The notes below the pieces were generated by a model that was given only the letters and a program-made list of their open reading frames with translations, did not search any database and was not told the DNA's origin. The translations under genes were made by a program, and so were the position numbers. 64,000 nt of DNA from Clostridiales bacterium (lineage in GTDB: Bacteria > Bacillota > Clostridia > Christensenellales > Pumilibacteraceae), in NCBI GenBank assembly GCA_022511445.1, contig JAFLVE010000107.1, forward strand, positions 1 through 64,000, given 5' to 3'. Below, piece by piece: positions 26,432-35,211 of the stretch. Each line of letters opens with the position of its first letter. Position 1 is the first letter of the stretch.

Positions 26432-28864
26432 ATGTATCAGGTAATTAAAAGAGACGGCAAAACCACATCGTTCGATATTTCCAAAATATCGCAGGCGATT
26501 AAAAAGGCGTTTGAAGCGCAGAAAAAGGAATATAACGACGATATTATCGATCTTATAGCCCTTCGCGTAACCGCGGACTTTTCGGCAAAGGTCAAGAGCG
26601 GGCGCGTCGCCGTCGAAGATATACAGGACAGCGTCGAGCGCGTTTTGATACAAACGGGCTACGCCGACATTGCCAAAGCGTACATTCTCTACCGCAAACA
26701 GCGCGAAAAGATTCGCAATATGAAGTCGACTATACTCGACTACAAGGAGCTTGTCGACAGCTATGTAAAAGCGTCCGACTGGCGTGTTAAGGAAAACTCC
26801 ACCGTTACGTATTCGGTAGGCGGTCTTATCCTCAGCAACAGCGGCGCGATAACCGCCAACTATTGGCTTAGCGAAATATACGACGACGAGATAGCGCAGG
26901 CGCACCGCAATGCGGATATACACATTCACGATCTTTCCATGCTCACCGGTTACTGCGCGGGCTGGTCGCTCCGTCAGCTTATTCAGGAAGGTCTCGGCGG
27001 CATTCCCGGCAAAATAAGCTCGTCGCCCGCGAGCCATCTTGCGACGCTGTGCAACCAGATGGTCAACTTCCTCGGCATTATGCAAAACGAGTGGGCGGGC
27101 GCGCAGGCGTTTTCGTCGTTCGACACATACCTCGCTCCGTTCGTCAAAAAGGACAACCTCAGCTACTTCGACGTTAAAAAGTGCATCGAGTCGTTTGTGT
27201 ACGGTGTGAACACTCCGTCGCGCTGGGGCACTCAGGCGCCGTTTAGCAACATCACGCTCGACTGGACGTGCCCTCCCGACCTTGCCGAACAGCAGGCGAT
27301 TGTGGGCGGCAAGCCGCAGGACTTTAAGTATAAGGACTGCAAGAAGGAAATGGATATGGTAAACAAGGCGTTTATCGAGATAATGATCGAGGGCGACGCC
27401 AACGGCAGAGGCTTCCAGTATCCTATCCCCACGTATTCCATTACGCGCGACTTCGATTGGAGCGAAACCGAAAACAACAAGCTTCTTTTCGAAATGGCGG
27501 CAAAGTACGGCACCCCGTATTTTAGCAACTACATCAATTCGGACATGGAGCCTTCGGACGTAAGAAGCATGTGCTGCCGTCTCAGGCTCGACCTCAGAGA
27601 GCTTCGCAAAAAGTCGGGCGGCTTCTTCGGAAGCGGCGAGAGCACCGGATCGGTGGGCGTCGTCACGCTCAATATGCCGAGGCTTGCGTACTTGTCCGAA
27701 AGCGAGGAGGATTTCTACCGCCGTCTCGACAAGCTCATGGATCTTTCGGCGCGTTCGCTCAAAACCAAGCGTGATATTATAACAAAGCTTATGGACGAGG
27801 GCTTGTATCCGTACACCCGTCGTTACCTCGGCACGTTCGATAACCACTTCTCGACGATCGGTCTTGTTGGTATGAACGAGGCGTGCCTTAACGCCAAGTG
27901 GCTTAAGTGCAACCTTATCGACGAGAGAGCGCAGGCTTTCTCGCAGGACGTGCTCAACCACATGCGCGAACGGCTTGTAATATATCAAGAGCAGTACGGC
28001 GATCTTTATAACCTTGAGGCGACTCCCGCGGAGTCCACTACCTACCGCCTTGCAAAGCACGACAAGGAGCGTTATCCCGATATAATCACCGCCAACGAGA
28101 ACGGCACGCCGTACTACACCAACTCCTCGCACCTGCCCGTAGGCTACACCGAGGACGTGTTCTCTGCGCTCGATATTCAGGACAACCTTCAGACGCTTTA
28201 CACTTCGGGCACCGTTTTCCACACCTTCCTCGGCGAAAAGCTTCCCGACTGGAAGGCGGCGGCAAAGCTCGTAAGGACAATTGCGGAGAATTACAGGCTC
28301 CCGTACTTTACGCTTTCGCCTACGTATTCCATCTGCCGCGACCACGGCTACATTCAAGGCGAGGTTTATTCTTGCCCCAAGTGCGGCAAGGCGACCGAGG
28401 TCAACAGCCGCATAACCGGATATTACCGTCCCGTTCAAAACTGGAACGCCGGCAAGGAGCAGGAGTTTAAGGACCGCAGAGTGTACAACACCATGAAGTA
28501 CGACACCCCGCACACCGGTCACAAAAAGCACTGCGAGTGCGCCACGGAAGAGGTCGCAACGACCAAAGAGGGCGCAAAGCTCATGCTGTTTACAACCGCC
28601 ACTTGCCCTAAATGCAAGGCTTCAATCCCCATGCTCGAGGAGGCCGGTATCGCGGTCGAGATCATAAACGCCAACAACAATCCCGAAAAAGCGATTAAGT
28701 ACGGCGTAAAGAAGGCGCCCACGCTCGTTGCCGACGACGGCGAAAACGTAGTCAAGTACGTCGATATTACCGGAGTCAAGAAGTTTATAGACGAAGTCAA
28801 AGCGAGCAAGACCGACGCAACCTCAGTTAAAGCCGACTCGAAAAAGGTTAACACTCATGCATGA
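26432..28864 (+). CDS. nrdD: Anaerobic ribonucleoside-triphosphate reductase with C-terminal redoxin domain
   Basis: 810 residues. An ATP-cone allosteric domain (1-90, YQVIKRDGKTTSFDISKI) precedes the class III catalytic barrel (HIHDLSMLTGYCAGWSL, YGVNTPSRWGTQAPF, MCCRLRLDLREL). The zinc/glycyl-radical end follows (CPKCGKATEV..RITGYYRPVQNWN). Unusually, residues ~717-795 form a glutaredoxin/thioredoxin-like domain (KLMLFTTATCPKCKASIPML, CPKC at ~725-728) not needed for catalysis. The enzyme makes dNTPs without oxygen. The fused redoxin probably supplies electrons directly, recharged by TrxB from the overlapping next gene. No nrdG activase is visible nearby. The start follows cGGAGGgtgtcATG. 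Confidence 0.93.
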   Translation: MYQVIKRDGKTTSFDISKISQAIKKAFEAQKKEYNDDIIDLIALRVTADFSAKVKSGRVAVEDIQDSVERVLIQTGYADIAKAYILYRKQREKIRNMKSTILDYKELVDSYVKASDWRVKENSTVTYSVGGLILSNSGAITANYWLSEIYDDEIAQAHRNADIHIHDLSMLTGYCAGWSLRQLIQEGLGGIPGKISSSPASHLATLCNQMVNFLGIMQNEWAGAQAFSSFDTYLAPFVKKDNLSYFDVKKCIESFVYGVNTPSRWGTQAPFSNITLDWTCPPDLAEQQAIVGGKPQDFKYKDCKKEMDMVNKAFIEIMIEGDANGRGFQYPIPTYSITRDFDWSETENNKLLFEMAAKYGTPYFSNYINSDMEPSDVRSMCCRLRLDLRELRKKSGGFFGSGESTGSVGVVTLNMPRLAYLSESEEDFYRRLDKLMDLSARSLKTKRDIITKLMDEGLYPYTRRYLGTFDNHFSTIGLVGMNEACLNAKWLKCNLIDERAQAFSQDVLNHMRERLVIYQEQYGDLYNLEATPAESTTYRLAKHDKERYPDIITANENGTPYYTNSSHLPVGYTEDVFSALDIQDNLQTLYTSGTVFHTFLGEKLPDWKAAAKLVRTIAENYRLPYFTLSPTYSICRDHGYIQGEVYSCPKCGKATEVNSRITGYYRPVQNWNAGKEQEFKDRRVYNTMKYDTPHTGHKKHCECATEEVATTKEGAKLMLFTTATCPKCKASIPMLEEAGIAVEIINANNNPEKAIKYGVKKAPTLVADDGENVVKYVDITGVKKFIDEVKASKTDATSVKADSKKVNTHA

Positions 28865-29759
28865 TATAATAGTGATAGGCGCCGGCACCGCCGGAATGAC
28901 CGCCGCGTTGTACGCATTAAGAAACGGTAAAAGCGTGTTATTGCTCGAGGGCGAGTGCGTCGGCGGACAGATTGCCAATTCTCCGCGAGTGGAAAATTTT
29001 CCGTCGGTTAAGGCTATTTCCGGTAGCGAGTTTTCGGACAAGCTGTACGAGCAGATCAAGGCGCTCGGTGCCGAGCTTGAGCTAGAACGGGCGGAGGAGA
29101 TACAAAAACACAAAGACGTATTTACCGTTAAGACCGACAGCGGCGCGCATGAGGCGCGAGCGGTAATAATCGCTACCGGAGCCAAGCACAAAAAAATAGG
29201 TGTGGAACGCGAGGAAGAGCTGATCGGCAGCGGTGTAAGCTACTGCGCGGTTTGCGACGGTCCGTTCTATTCGGGGGACGACGTGGCTATTGTGGGTGAC
29301 GCTAATACCGCGCTCCAGTACGGCAACATGCTCTCGGGATACTGCAACAAGGTGTACGTCTGTACCTGGATGGATAAATTTTTCGGGGATAAAGCGCTTA
29401 TAGACGCGTTACTGCAAAAGCCCAACGTCGAGTGGATAAAAAACGTCACTCTTTCCGCGTTCGAGGGCGACGAGGAGCTCAGCGCATGCGTGTTCGACGA
29501 GCGAGATACAGGTAAAAAACGCACGATACCGGTAAAGGCATGCTTTATCGCAATAGGGCAAGAGCCGGATAATGCGCCGTTTAAGAACGTCGTCAAGCTG
29601 GATGAAAACGGTTACGTCATCGCCGACGAAGACTGCACGACAAAAACAGCCGGAGTGTTCGTCGCCGGCGACTGTCGCACGAAAAATATCCGTCAGCTTA
29701 CCACCGCCGTTGCGGACGGCGCTTCCGCGGCAATAGCCGCTTGCAAATACTTGGGCTGA
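28857..29759 (+). CDS. trxB: Thioredoxin reductase
   Basis: 300 residues. FAD site GAGTAGMTAALYA (8-20), GECVGGQIANSPRVENFP, redox-active CAVC (~129-132, YCAVCDGPFY), a second nucleotide site GDANTALQYGN, and the ending AGVFVAGDCRTKNIRQLTTAVADGA are the full TrxB set. The start lies 8 bases inside nrdD, so the two are co-translated. With NrdD carrying its own CPKC domain, the natural substrate is probably that fused redoxin. It is followed by a terminator. Confidence 0.92.
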   Translation: MHDIIVIGAGTAGMTAALYALRNGKSVLLLEGECVGGQIANSPRVENFPSVKAISGSEFSDKLYEQIKALGAELELERAEEIQKHKDVFTVKTDSGAHEARAVIIATGAKHKKIGVEREEELIGSGVSYCAVCDGPFYSGDDVAIVGDANTALQYGNMLSGYCNKVYVCTWMDKFFGDKALIDALLQKPNVEWIKNVTLSAFEGDEELSACVFDERDTGKKRTIPVKACFIAIGQEPDNAPFKNVVKLDENGYVIADEDCTTKTAGVFVAGDCRTKNIRQLTTAVADGASAAIAACKYLG

Positions 29760-29858
29760 AGATTATTGTAAAGCTTCAAACCAAATCTGCACGAAGAATA
29801 CAAAAATCTTCTTCAAACTAACAGACTGACTTTATATCAGCTAATAATCATCAACATA

Positions 29859-29891
29859 AAGACCTTGTCTAACAAACTTGGTCTTTTTTCT
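29859..29891 (+). terminator. Terminator after nrdD-trxB
   Basis: AAGACC..TTG pairs with CAA..GGTCTT and is followed by six T. Confidence 0.75.
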
Positions 29892-30062
29892 TTTATTTAG
29901 TACATTTAACTACTATACAGCCAACTTTCGGTTTAACTTCGTCCGAACATACGACATAATTACAGCGGGGCGTCACCGAACTAACTAACGCACCGACGAG
30001 CTGCGACGGAGGATTTTGTATCTTTGTACAGATTGGCGTCGTACGGGTACGAAAACAAGCCT

Positions 30063-30211
30063 AAGGCTTGGCGAATGTCGTGTGTGGACTGAATTTATTT
30101 GTTTTACGTCGCACCCGACTAAGAGCATTTGCCTTCCCCGTGGGACAGCCAAAGGCTTGGCGAATGTCGTGTGTGGACTGATTTTATTTGTTTTGCGTCG
30201 CACCCGACTAA
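30063..30211 (+). repeat. 60-bp dispersed repeat, two direct copies
   Basis: Copies at 30063-30122 and 30152-30211 (period 89) run from AAGGCTTGGCGAATGTCGTG to CGCACCCGACTAA with a few changes. An inverted third copy is at 623-681. The rest of the 650-bp gap (29760-30412) holds only the trxB terminator and the promoter at 30351; no coding region is evident. Confidence 0.85.
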
Positions 30212-30350
30212 TTGCAGATGATAAAAGATAAGAGGTAAAAAGTAAGGACCGCGGCGCGGTTTTTTTATTGTTAGCCGTAAGCGGGTAACAGAGTAGGAAA
30301 AAGGTAATAATTAAGGTCGAGAGAGTAACGGTGTATGTGAGCTTGCCCTG

Positions 30351-30379
30351 TTGACAACGCGGCGAGGTTATTGTATAAT
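30351..30379 (+). promoter_or_regulatory. Promoter of the Sel1 cluster
   Basis: TTGACA, 17-bp spacer, TATAAT at 30374-30379. TTGACAACGCGG is also found at the promoter of the Sel1-FtsK gene (35075), hinting that the two arose by duplication. Confidence 0.9.
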
Positions 30380-30412
30380 ATAAAATGGAATAAAATAACG
30401 GAGAATATAAAT

Positions 30413-31846
30413 ATGGCAGATCTTGATAAAGCATTGGAATTATTCAAAGTACGCGATTTCGACAACGCGGTAAAGATGTTTGAGGGAATTGCAAAACAGG
30501 GCGTCGAGGCTATGTACAGTCTCGGGTTTTGCTATTCGTTTGGGCTGGGAGTGCCGCAGAGCTTTGACGACGCGTTCAAGTGGTACCGTAAAGCCGCGGA
30601 GCTCGGTCACGCCGCCGCGCAGTATCACCTTGGCGACTGCTTTTACCGCGGCGAGGGTATCCCCAAAGACTATATAAGCGCTATGAAGTGGTACCGTAAG
30701 GCCGCCGAGCAAAACCATGCCGGAGCACAGCTCAGAATAGGCGATTGCTATTATGCGGGCGCGGGCGTTCCGCAGGACTACGACGAGGCGGTGGAATGGT
30801 TTACACGCGCCGCCGCGCAGAACGACGCCGCCGCGCAGTTCTGTCTCGGCGTGTGCTACTATAACGGAAACGGAAAGCCGCAGAGCTTTTCCGAGGCGGT
30901 CAAGTGGTACCGTAAGGCCGCGGAGCAAGGTCACGTTGCCGCGCAGTATTCTCTTGCCGGCTGCTACTCGTTCGGAAAGGGTGTTCGTCAGGACCATGCG
31001 GAGGCCGCCAAGTGGTACCAAAAGGCCGCCGAGCACGGCGATACCGCGGCGCTACTAAGCCTCGGCGAAAGCTATTACAGCGGCAGGGGCGTTCCGCAGG
31101 ATTACGGTGAGGCGGTTAAGTGGTACCGCAAAGCCGCCGAGCGCGACAGCGCCGACGCGCAGTTCTATCTCGGTCAGTGCCTTTACAGCGGAAAGGGCGT
31201 AGAGAAAAATCTCGAGGAGGCGGCGCAATGGTTTCTTAAAGCCGCCAAACAAAACCACGTCGACGCGCAGTACCATATCGGGCACTGCTATCTTAACGGT
31301 CAGGGCATAGAGGAAGATAAGGAAGAGGCGGTTACTTGGTTTGTAAAATCCGCGGAAAGCGGAAATGCCGAAGCGCAGTGCGCGCTGGGCGACTGCTATT
31401 ATAACGGTCAGGGCGTAAAGCACGACTATACCGAGGCGGTCAAGTGGTACCGTAAGGCCGCGGAACAGGGACACGAGGAAGCGCAGTTTATACTCGGCGT
31501 GTGTTATTCGCTCGGTCAAGGCGTGGAGAAAAACCATATCGAAGCGGCGGCTTGGTACCGCAAAGCGGCAAATCAAGGCCACGCAACGGCGCAGTACACG
31601 CTCGGCGATTACTACTACACGGGAATAGGCATGCCCATCGACTATATCGAGGCGGTAAAGTGGTTCGAGCTTGCCGCCGATCAGGGTGACAGCGACGCGC
31701 AGTACGCGCTCGGCGTGTGCTACGAAAACGGCGATGGCGTTATTCAGGACATCGACGAGGCGCTTAGCTGGTTCCAAAAGGCGGCGGAGCAAGGCGACGA
31801 GGAAGCTAAAGCCAAGGTCGAGGAATACGCTTCGATAAACGATTGA
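30413..31846 (+). CDS. Sel1-repeat protein, 12 repeats
   Basis: 477 residues from the ATG at 30413 (aaCGGAGaatataaatATG). A short TPR-like cap (MADLDKALELFKVRDFDNAVKMFEGIAKQG) is followed by twelve 36-residue Sel1 units of the type AAAQYXLGDCYYNGXGVPQDYXEAVKWYRKAAEQGH, most with a Cys after the LG pair. Sel1 solenoids are protein-binding scaffolds. There is no signal peptide or membrane segment, so it is cytoplasmic. It is the first of five adjacent genes sharing the same N-terminal cap and repeats, the last of which is fused to a DNA translocase. Partner unknown. Confidence 0.9.
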   Translation: MADLDKALELFKVRDFDNAVKMFEGIAKQGVEAMYSLGFCYSFGLGVPQSFDDAFKWYRKAAELGHAAAQYHLGDCFYRGEGIPKDYISAMKWYRKAAEQNHAGAQLRIGDCYYAGAGVPQDYDEAVEWFTRAAAQNDAAAQFCLGVCYYNGNGKPQSFSEAVKWYRKAAEQGHVAAQYSLAGCYSFGKGVRQDHAEAAKWYQKAAEHGDTAALLSLGESYYSGRGVPQDYGEAVKWYRKAAERDSADAQFYLGQCLYSGKGVEKNLEEAAQWFLKAAKQNHVDAQYHIGHCYLNGQGIEEDKEEAVTWFVKSAESGNAEAQCALGDCYYNGQGVKHDYTEAVKWYRKAAEQGHEEAQFILGVCYSLGQGVEKNHIEAAAWYRKAANQGHATAQYTLGDYYYTGIGMPIDYIEAVKWFELAADQGDSDAQYALGVCYENGDGVIQDIDEALSWFQKAAEQGDEEAKAKVEEYASIND

Positions 31847-31932
31847 TTTTTACCTCCGAGTGTAAATAAGGGTATCAAAACCCGTGCCTCGGCGGAATAG
31901 CGTCGGGGAATGAAAAGTGATAGGAAGTAACG

Positions 31933-32502
31933 ATGAATTACGAATTCGAAAAGGCGTGGGATTATATAGAGGCTTGCGATTACGAGACCGCCGTACCTAT
32001 TTTAATGAAGCTTGCAAACGAAGGCTATGAAGAAGCGCAGTTTCACCTTGCAAGATGCTACGAGCACGGAGACGGCGTTCCGCAGGATTACGAGACCGCG
32101 CTTAAGTGGTACCGTCACTCCGCCGAACAGGGCGACGCGTACGCTCACTGCGAGATAGGGAGATTTTACTATAACGGCTATGCCGTAGATAGGGATTACA
32201 AAAAGGCGGTGCGCTTGTTCCGTTTGGGCGCAAAAGGCGGTATAGGCGAAGCTATGTATTACCTCGGGCTTTGTTACGAGCACGGTCACGGCGTAAAGCA
32301 AAATCCCGTCGAGGCGGCAAGGTGGTACCGCAAGGGCGCAAAGGAAGGCGACTTTGACGCTACATACTGCCTCGGGGTTTGCTACGAAAAAGGCAACGGC
32401 GTGAAGCAAAGTCTCGAAAAAGCAATAAAGCTGTACGCCGACGCCGCGAGGTTTGGACACGAGGGTGCGCAGACTGCGTTACATCGGCTCGAGAAAAAAT
32501 AA
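31933..32502 (+). CDS. Sel1-repeat protein, 4 repeats
   Basis: 189 residues: the cap MNYEFEKAWDYIEACDYETAVPILMKLANEG, then four Sel1 units (EEAQFHLARCYEHG, AYAHCEIGRFYYNG, GEAMYYLGLCYEHG, FDATYCLGVCYEKG), ending in a helical stretch. Cytoplasmic. An 86-bp gap after the first Sel1 gene contains no clear promoter or strong terminator, so co-transcription is likely. It looks like a shortened paralogue of its neighbours. Confidence 0.88.
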   Translation: MNYEFEKAWDYIEACDYETAVPILMKLANEGYEEAQFHLARCYEHGDGVPQDYETALKWYRHSAEQGDAYAHCEIGRFYYNGYAVDRDYKKAVRLFRLGAKGGIGEAMYYLGLCYEHGHGVKQNPVEAARWYRKGAKEGDFDATYCLGVCYEKGNGVKQSLEKAIKLYADAARFGHEGAQTALHRLEKK

Positions 32503-32505
32503 ATT

Positions 32506-32542
32506 TCCATAAGGCGGCGGTTTTTTTGCCGCTTTTTTATTC
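32506..32542 (+). terminator. Possible weak terminator between Sel1 genes
   Basis: AAGGCGGC/GCCGCTT flanking GGTTTTTTT, then TTTTTATTCTT. The stem is short, so partial termination is more likely than full. Confidence 0.5.
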
Positions 32543-32588
32543 TTAACCGATACCGACGAAAAGCCGATAACAAACAGAGGAATATATT

Positions 32589-34337
32589 ATGACGGAGCTT
32601 GAAAAAGCGGAAGGCTTATATGAAAACGGCGAGTACGAAAAGGCCGCTATGATTTTTAAAAAGTGCGCGGACAGCGGGGACGCTCAAGCGCAGGATTATC
32701 TTGCGGCATGCTATTACTCCGGCAAGGGTATCGAGCAAGATTACGAAAAAGCGGTAAAGTGGTCGCGTTTGGCGGCGAAAAACGGAATTGCCGCGGCTGT
32801 AAACAGATTGGGTAATTGTTCGTACTACGGCTACGGCGTTCCGCAAAGCTTTGAAGAGGCTGTAGAATATTACACTATTGCCGCTACGCAAGGTTACGCC
32901 GCGGCTAAGTATAATCTTGCCGAATGTTACCATTACGGCGAGGGTGTACCGCAAGATTACAAGAAAGCGTATGAATGGTACTGTCGCGCCGCCGAGCAAG
33001 GTTATATAAAAGCTGTGCATAATGTCGGGGCGTTCTACTATTATGGTTACGGCGTTCCGAAGGATTATGCAGAGGCTGTAAAGTGGTTTACCCGCGGCGC
33101 CGAATTGGGATTTGCTTCTTCCATGGACAGTCTCGGCGACTGTTATTACGACGGTGACGGTGTGCCGCAAGACTATGAACAGGCGGTAAAATGGTATCGC
33201 CTCTCCGCCGAACAGGGGTACGCTCCGTCTCAGTACAGTCTCGGCTACTGCTATTATTACGGTGACGGTGTGCCGCAAGACTATGAACAGGCTTTAAAAT
33301 GGTACCGCCTTTCCGCCGAACAGGGCTATAATAAAGCGCAGTATAAAATAGGTAATTGCTATTTTTACGGAAAGGGCGTGCCGCAGGATTACGCCGAGGC
33401 TGTAAAGTGGTTCACCCTTGCCGCAAACAGCGGATACTACAGAGCATGGAACGATCTCGGGGTTTGTTACTTTAACGGCTACGGGGTCGAAACAGACTAT
33501 GAGCAAGCCGTTAAGTGCTACAAGGTAGCCGCGGAAAACGGCTCTGTTTTTGCGCAGTTGAATCTCGGCAACTGCTATCTCGACGGGGATGGAGTGGAAG
33601 AGAATCCCGTCGAAGCGGTCAAGTGGTTTTCTGTTGCCGCCGAGCAAGGTAATGAAGAGGCGCAGTTTATTCTCGGCGTGTTTTATTCCATAGGTCACGG
33701 CGTGGACAAAAACCTTGCCGAGGCCGCGTCTCTGTACCGCAAGGCGGCAGAGCAAGGTCACGCCGCCGCGCAGTACGCGCTCGGCGACTGCTACAATAAC
33801 GGCGAGGGGGTAGATAAGGACTGCGCGGAAGCTGTTAAGTGGTACACTGCCGCCGCCGAAAACGGACACCTAAAGGCTCAGCTTTATTTGGCGCATTGCC
33901 TTGAAAATGGACAGGGCGTTGCAAAAGACAGCGAAAAGGCAGTATACTGGTACCGCAAGGCGGCGGAGCAAGGCGATTCGTTTGCGCAGGGCTGTCTTGC
34001 CGAATGTTATTACGAGGGGGACGGCGTGCCGCAGGATTATAAGCAAGCGGTAAAGTGGTTTACGCTTTCCGCCAAACAGGGCGAGCCGCACTCTCAGCTT
34101 GTACTCGGTAATTGCTACTATAACGGCGATGGCGTTGCGAAAAACTATAAAAAGGCGGCGGCATGGTTCCGTAAGGCGGCAAAAGCGGGCGATGACAAAG
34201 CTATGGTAAGGCTTGGACTTTGCTATGCGCTCGGTCACGGAGTAAAACAGAGCGTTTACAAATCGATTAAGTGGTTTCTTAAGGCGGCAGATGCAGGCAA
34301 TGCGGAGGCCAAAGAAAGGCTTGAGGAAAACAAATAA
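32589..34337 (+). CDS. Sel1-repeat protein, about 15 repeats
   Basis: 582 residues. The cap MTELEKAEGLYENGEYEKAAMIFKKC is followed by about fifteen Sel1 units, several near-duplicates of each other (DGDGVPQDYEQAVKWYRLSAEQGYAP against the next unit DGVPQDYEQALKWYRLSAEQGYNK), so the array has grown by recent unit duplication. An agAGGAatatattATG site sets the start. Cytoplasmic scaffold by analogy with the family; no enzymatic motif. It shares its first residues (MTELEK) with the next gene. Confidence 0.9.
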   Translation: MTELEKAEGLYENGEYEKAAMIFKKCADSGDAQAQDYLAACYYSGKGIEQDYEKAVKWSRLAAKNGIAAAVNRLGNCSYYGYGVPQSFEEAVEYYTIAATQGYAAAKYNLAECYHYGEGVPQDYKKAYEWYCRAAEQGYIKAVHNVGAFYYYGYGVPKDYAEAVKWFTRGAELGFASSMDSLGDCYYDGDGVPQDYEQAVKWYRLSAEQGYAPSQYSLGYCYYYGDGVPQDYEQALKWYRLSAEQGYNKAQYKIGNCYFYGKGVPQDYAEAVKWFTLAANSGYYRAWNDLGVCYFNGYGVETDYEQAVKCYKVAAENGSVFAQLNLGNCYLDGDGVEENPVEAVKWFSVAAEQGNEEAQFILGVFYSIGHGVDKNLAEAASLYRKAAEQGHAAAQYALGDCYNNGEGVDKDCAEAVKWYTAAAENGHLKAQLYLAHCLENGQGVAKDSEKAVYWYRKAAEQGDSFAQGCLAECYYEGDGVPQDYKQAVKWFTLSAKQGEPHSQLVLGNCYYNGDGVAKNYKKAAAWFRKAAKAGDDKAMVRLGLCYALGHGVKQSVYKSIKWFLKAADAGNAEAKERLEENK

Positions 34338-34369
34338 GACGACATAAATTCAAGGGTTAGAGAACAGTT

Positions 34370-35053
34370 ATGACAGAACTCGAAAAAGTAAAAAGACTTC
34401 AAAAAAAAGGTGAGTACGACAGAGAGATTGAGCTTTTAAAAACGCTTGCCGTCTCGGGCAACGTCGACGCGATGTTTATGCTTGCCGAAATTTACTATTA
34501 CGGTTACGGTGTAAAAGAGGACGGCGCGGAAGCGGCCGTTTGGCTTAAAAAAGCGGCGGAAAAAGGTCATACCGAAGCGCAGTATATGCTGGGCGAATGT
34601 TATTACGAGGGCGAGGGCGTGGAAAAAGATTTGGCTCTTGCCGCAAAGTGGTATCTTGCCGCGGCGGAAAAAGGACACAGTAACGCCGCGTACGGTATAG
34701 GCGACTGTTATTACTTCGGTCTGGGCGTACCGCAGGACTATTCGGAGGCGGTAAAATGGTTTACCGTAGCGGCAAAAGGCGGGCTTGTCGACGCGCAGGT
34801 CGAGGTGGGAAACATGTACCTCGAGGGTAAGGGTGTTGTTAAGGACGAGACCGAGGCGGTTAGGTGGTACACGCTTTCCGCCGAACAGGGTTACGCCGAG
34901 GCGTGGTTTTTGCTGGGAGAGTGTTACAGGCTGGGGCGCGGCGTGCCGCAGGATAACGACGAGGCGGAAAGGCTGTACGCGCTTGCCGCAGTGCAAGGAC
35001 ACGACGGCGCAAAAAGAGAGCTGCGCCGTCTCGATAAAAAAAACCCCATGTAG
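34370..35053 (+). CDS. Sel1-repeat protein, 5 repeats
   Basis: 227 residues: the cap MTELEKVKRLQKKGEYDREIELLKTL, then five Sel1 units (DAMFMLAEIYYYG, EAQYMLGECYYEG, NAAYGIGDCYYFG, DAQVEVGNMYLEG, EAWFLLGECYRLG), then a short basic end. The gap to the previous gene is 32 bp, so they are one transcript. It is the immediate upstream neighbour of the Sel1-FtsK fusion gene, which has its own promoter. Confidence 0.88.
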   Translation: MTELEKVKRLQKKGEYDREIELLKTLAVSGNVDAMFMLAEIYYYGYGVKEDGAEAAVWLKKAAEKGHTEAQYMLGECYYEGEGVEKDLALAAKWYLAAAEKGHSNAAYGIGDCYYFGLGVPQDYSEAVKWFTVAAKGGLVDAQVEVGNMYLEGKGVVKDETEAVRWYTLSAEQGYAEAWFLLGECYRLGRGVPQDNDEAERLYALAAVQGHDGAKRELRRLDKKNPM

Positions 35054-35074
35054 CCGTTTCTTTTCCGATTTCTA

Positions 35075-35103
35075 TTGACAACGCGGTAAACGCAATATAT
35101 AAT
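35075..35103 (+). promoter_or_regulatory. Promoter of the Sel1-FtsK gene
   Basis: TTGACA, 17-bp spacer, TATAAT at 35098-35103. A ~100-base untranslated leader follows, ending in gacGGGAGGAtaaattATG. Confidence 0.88.
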
Positions 35104-35211
35104 AAAAGTCCGAAAATATCCGCTGTGAATTTTCTCGTGCGTTTTTTCCTGAAGCGAAACGGAATTGCCGAAAAATCAAGACGGGTCTAAACAAAGACGG
35201 GAGGATAAATT

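Noticed and set aside
26387..28531. A 714-codon open frame antisense to nrdD
   Set aside because: Shadow of the codon pattern of nrdD; no start signal, no recognisable family, and highly basic/hydrophobic composition typical of antisense frames.
29985..30434. 149-codon minus-strand frame upstream of the Sel1 cluster
   Set aside because: Overlaps the 60-bp repeats and the consensus promoter at 30351; low-complexity translation.
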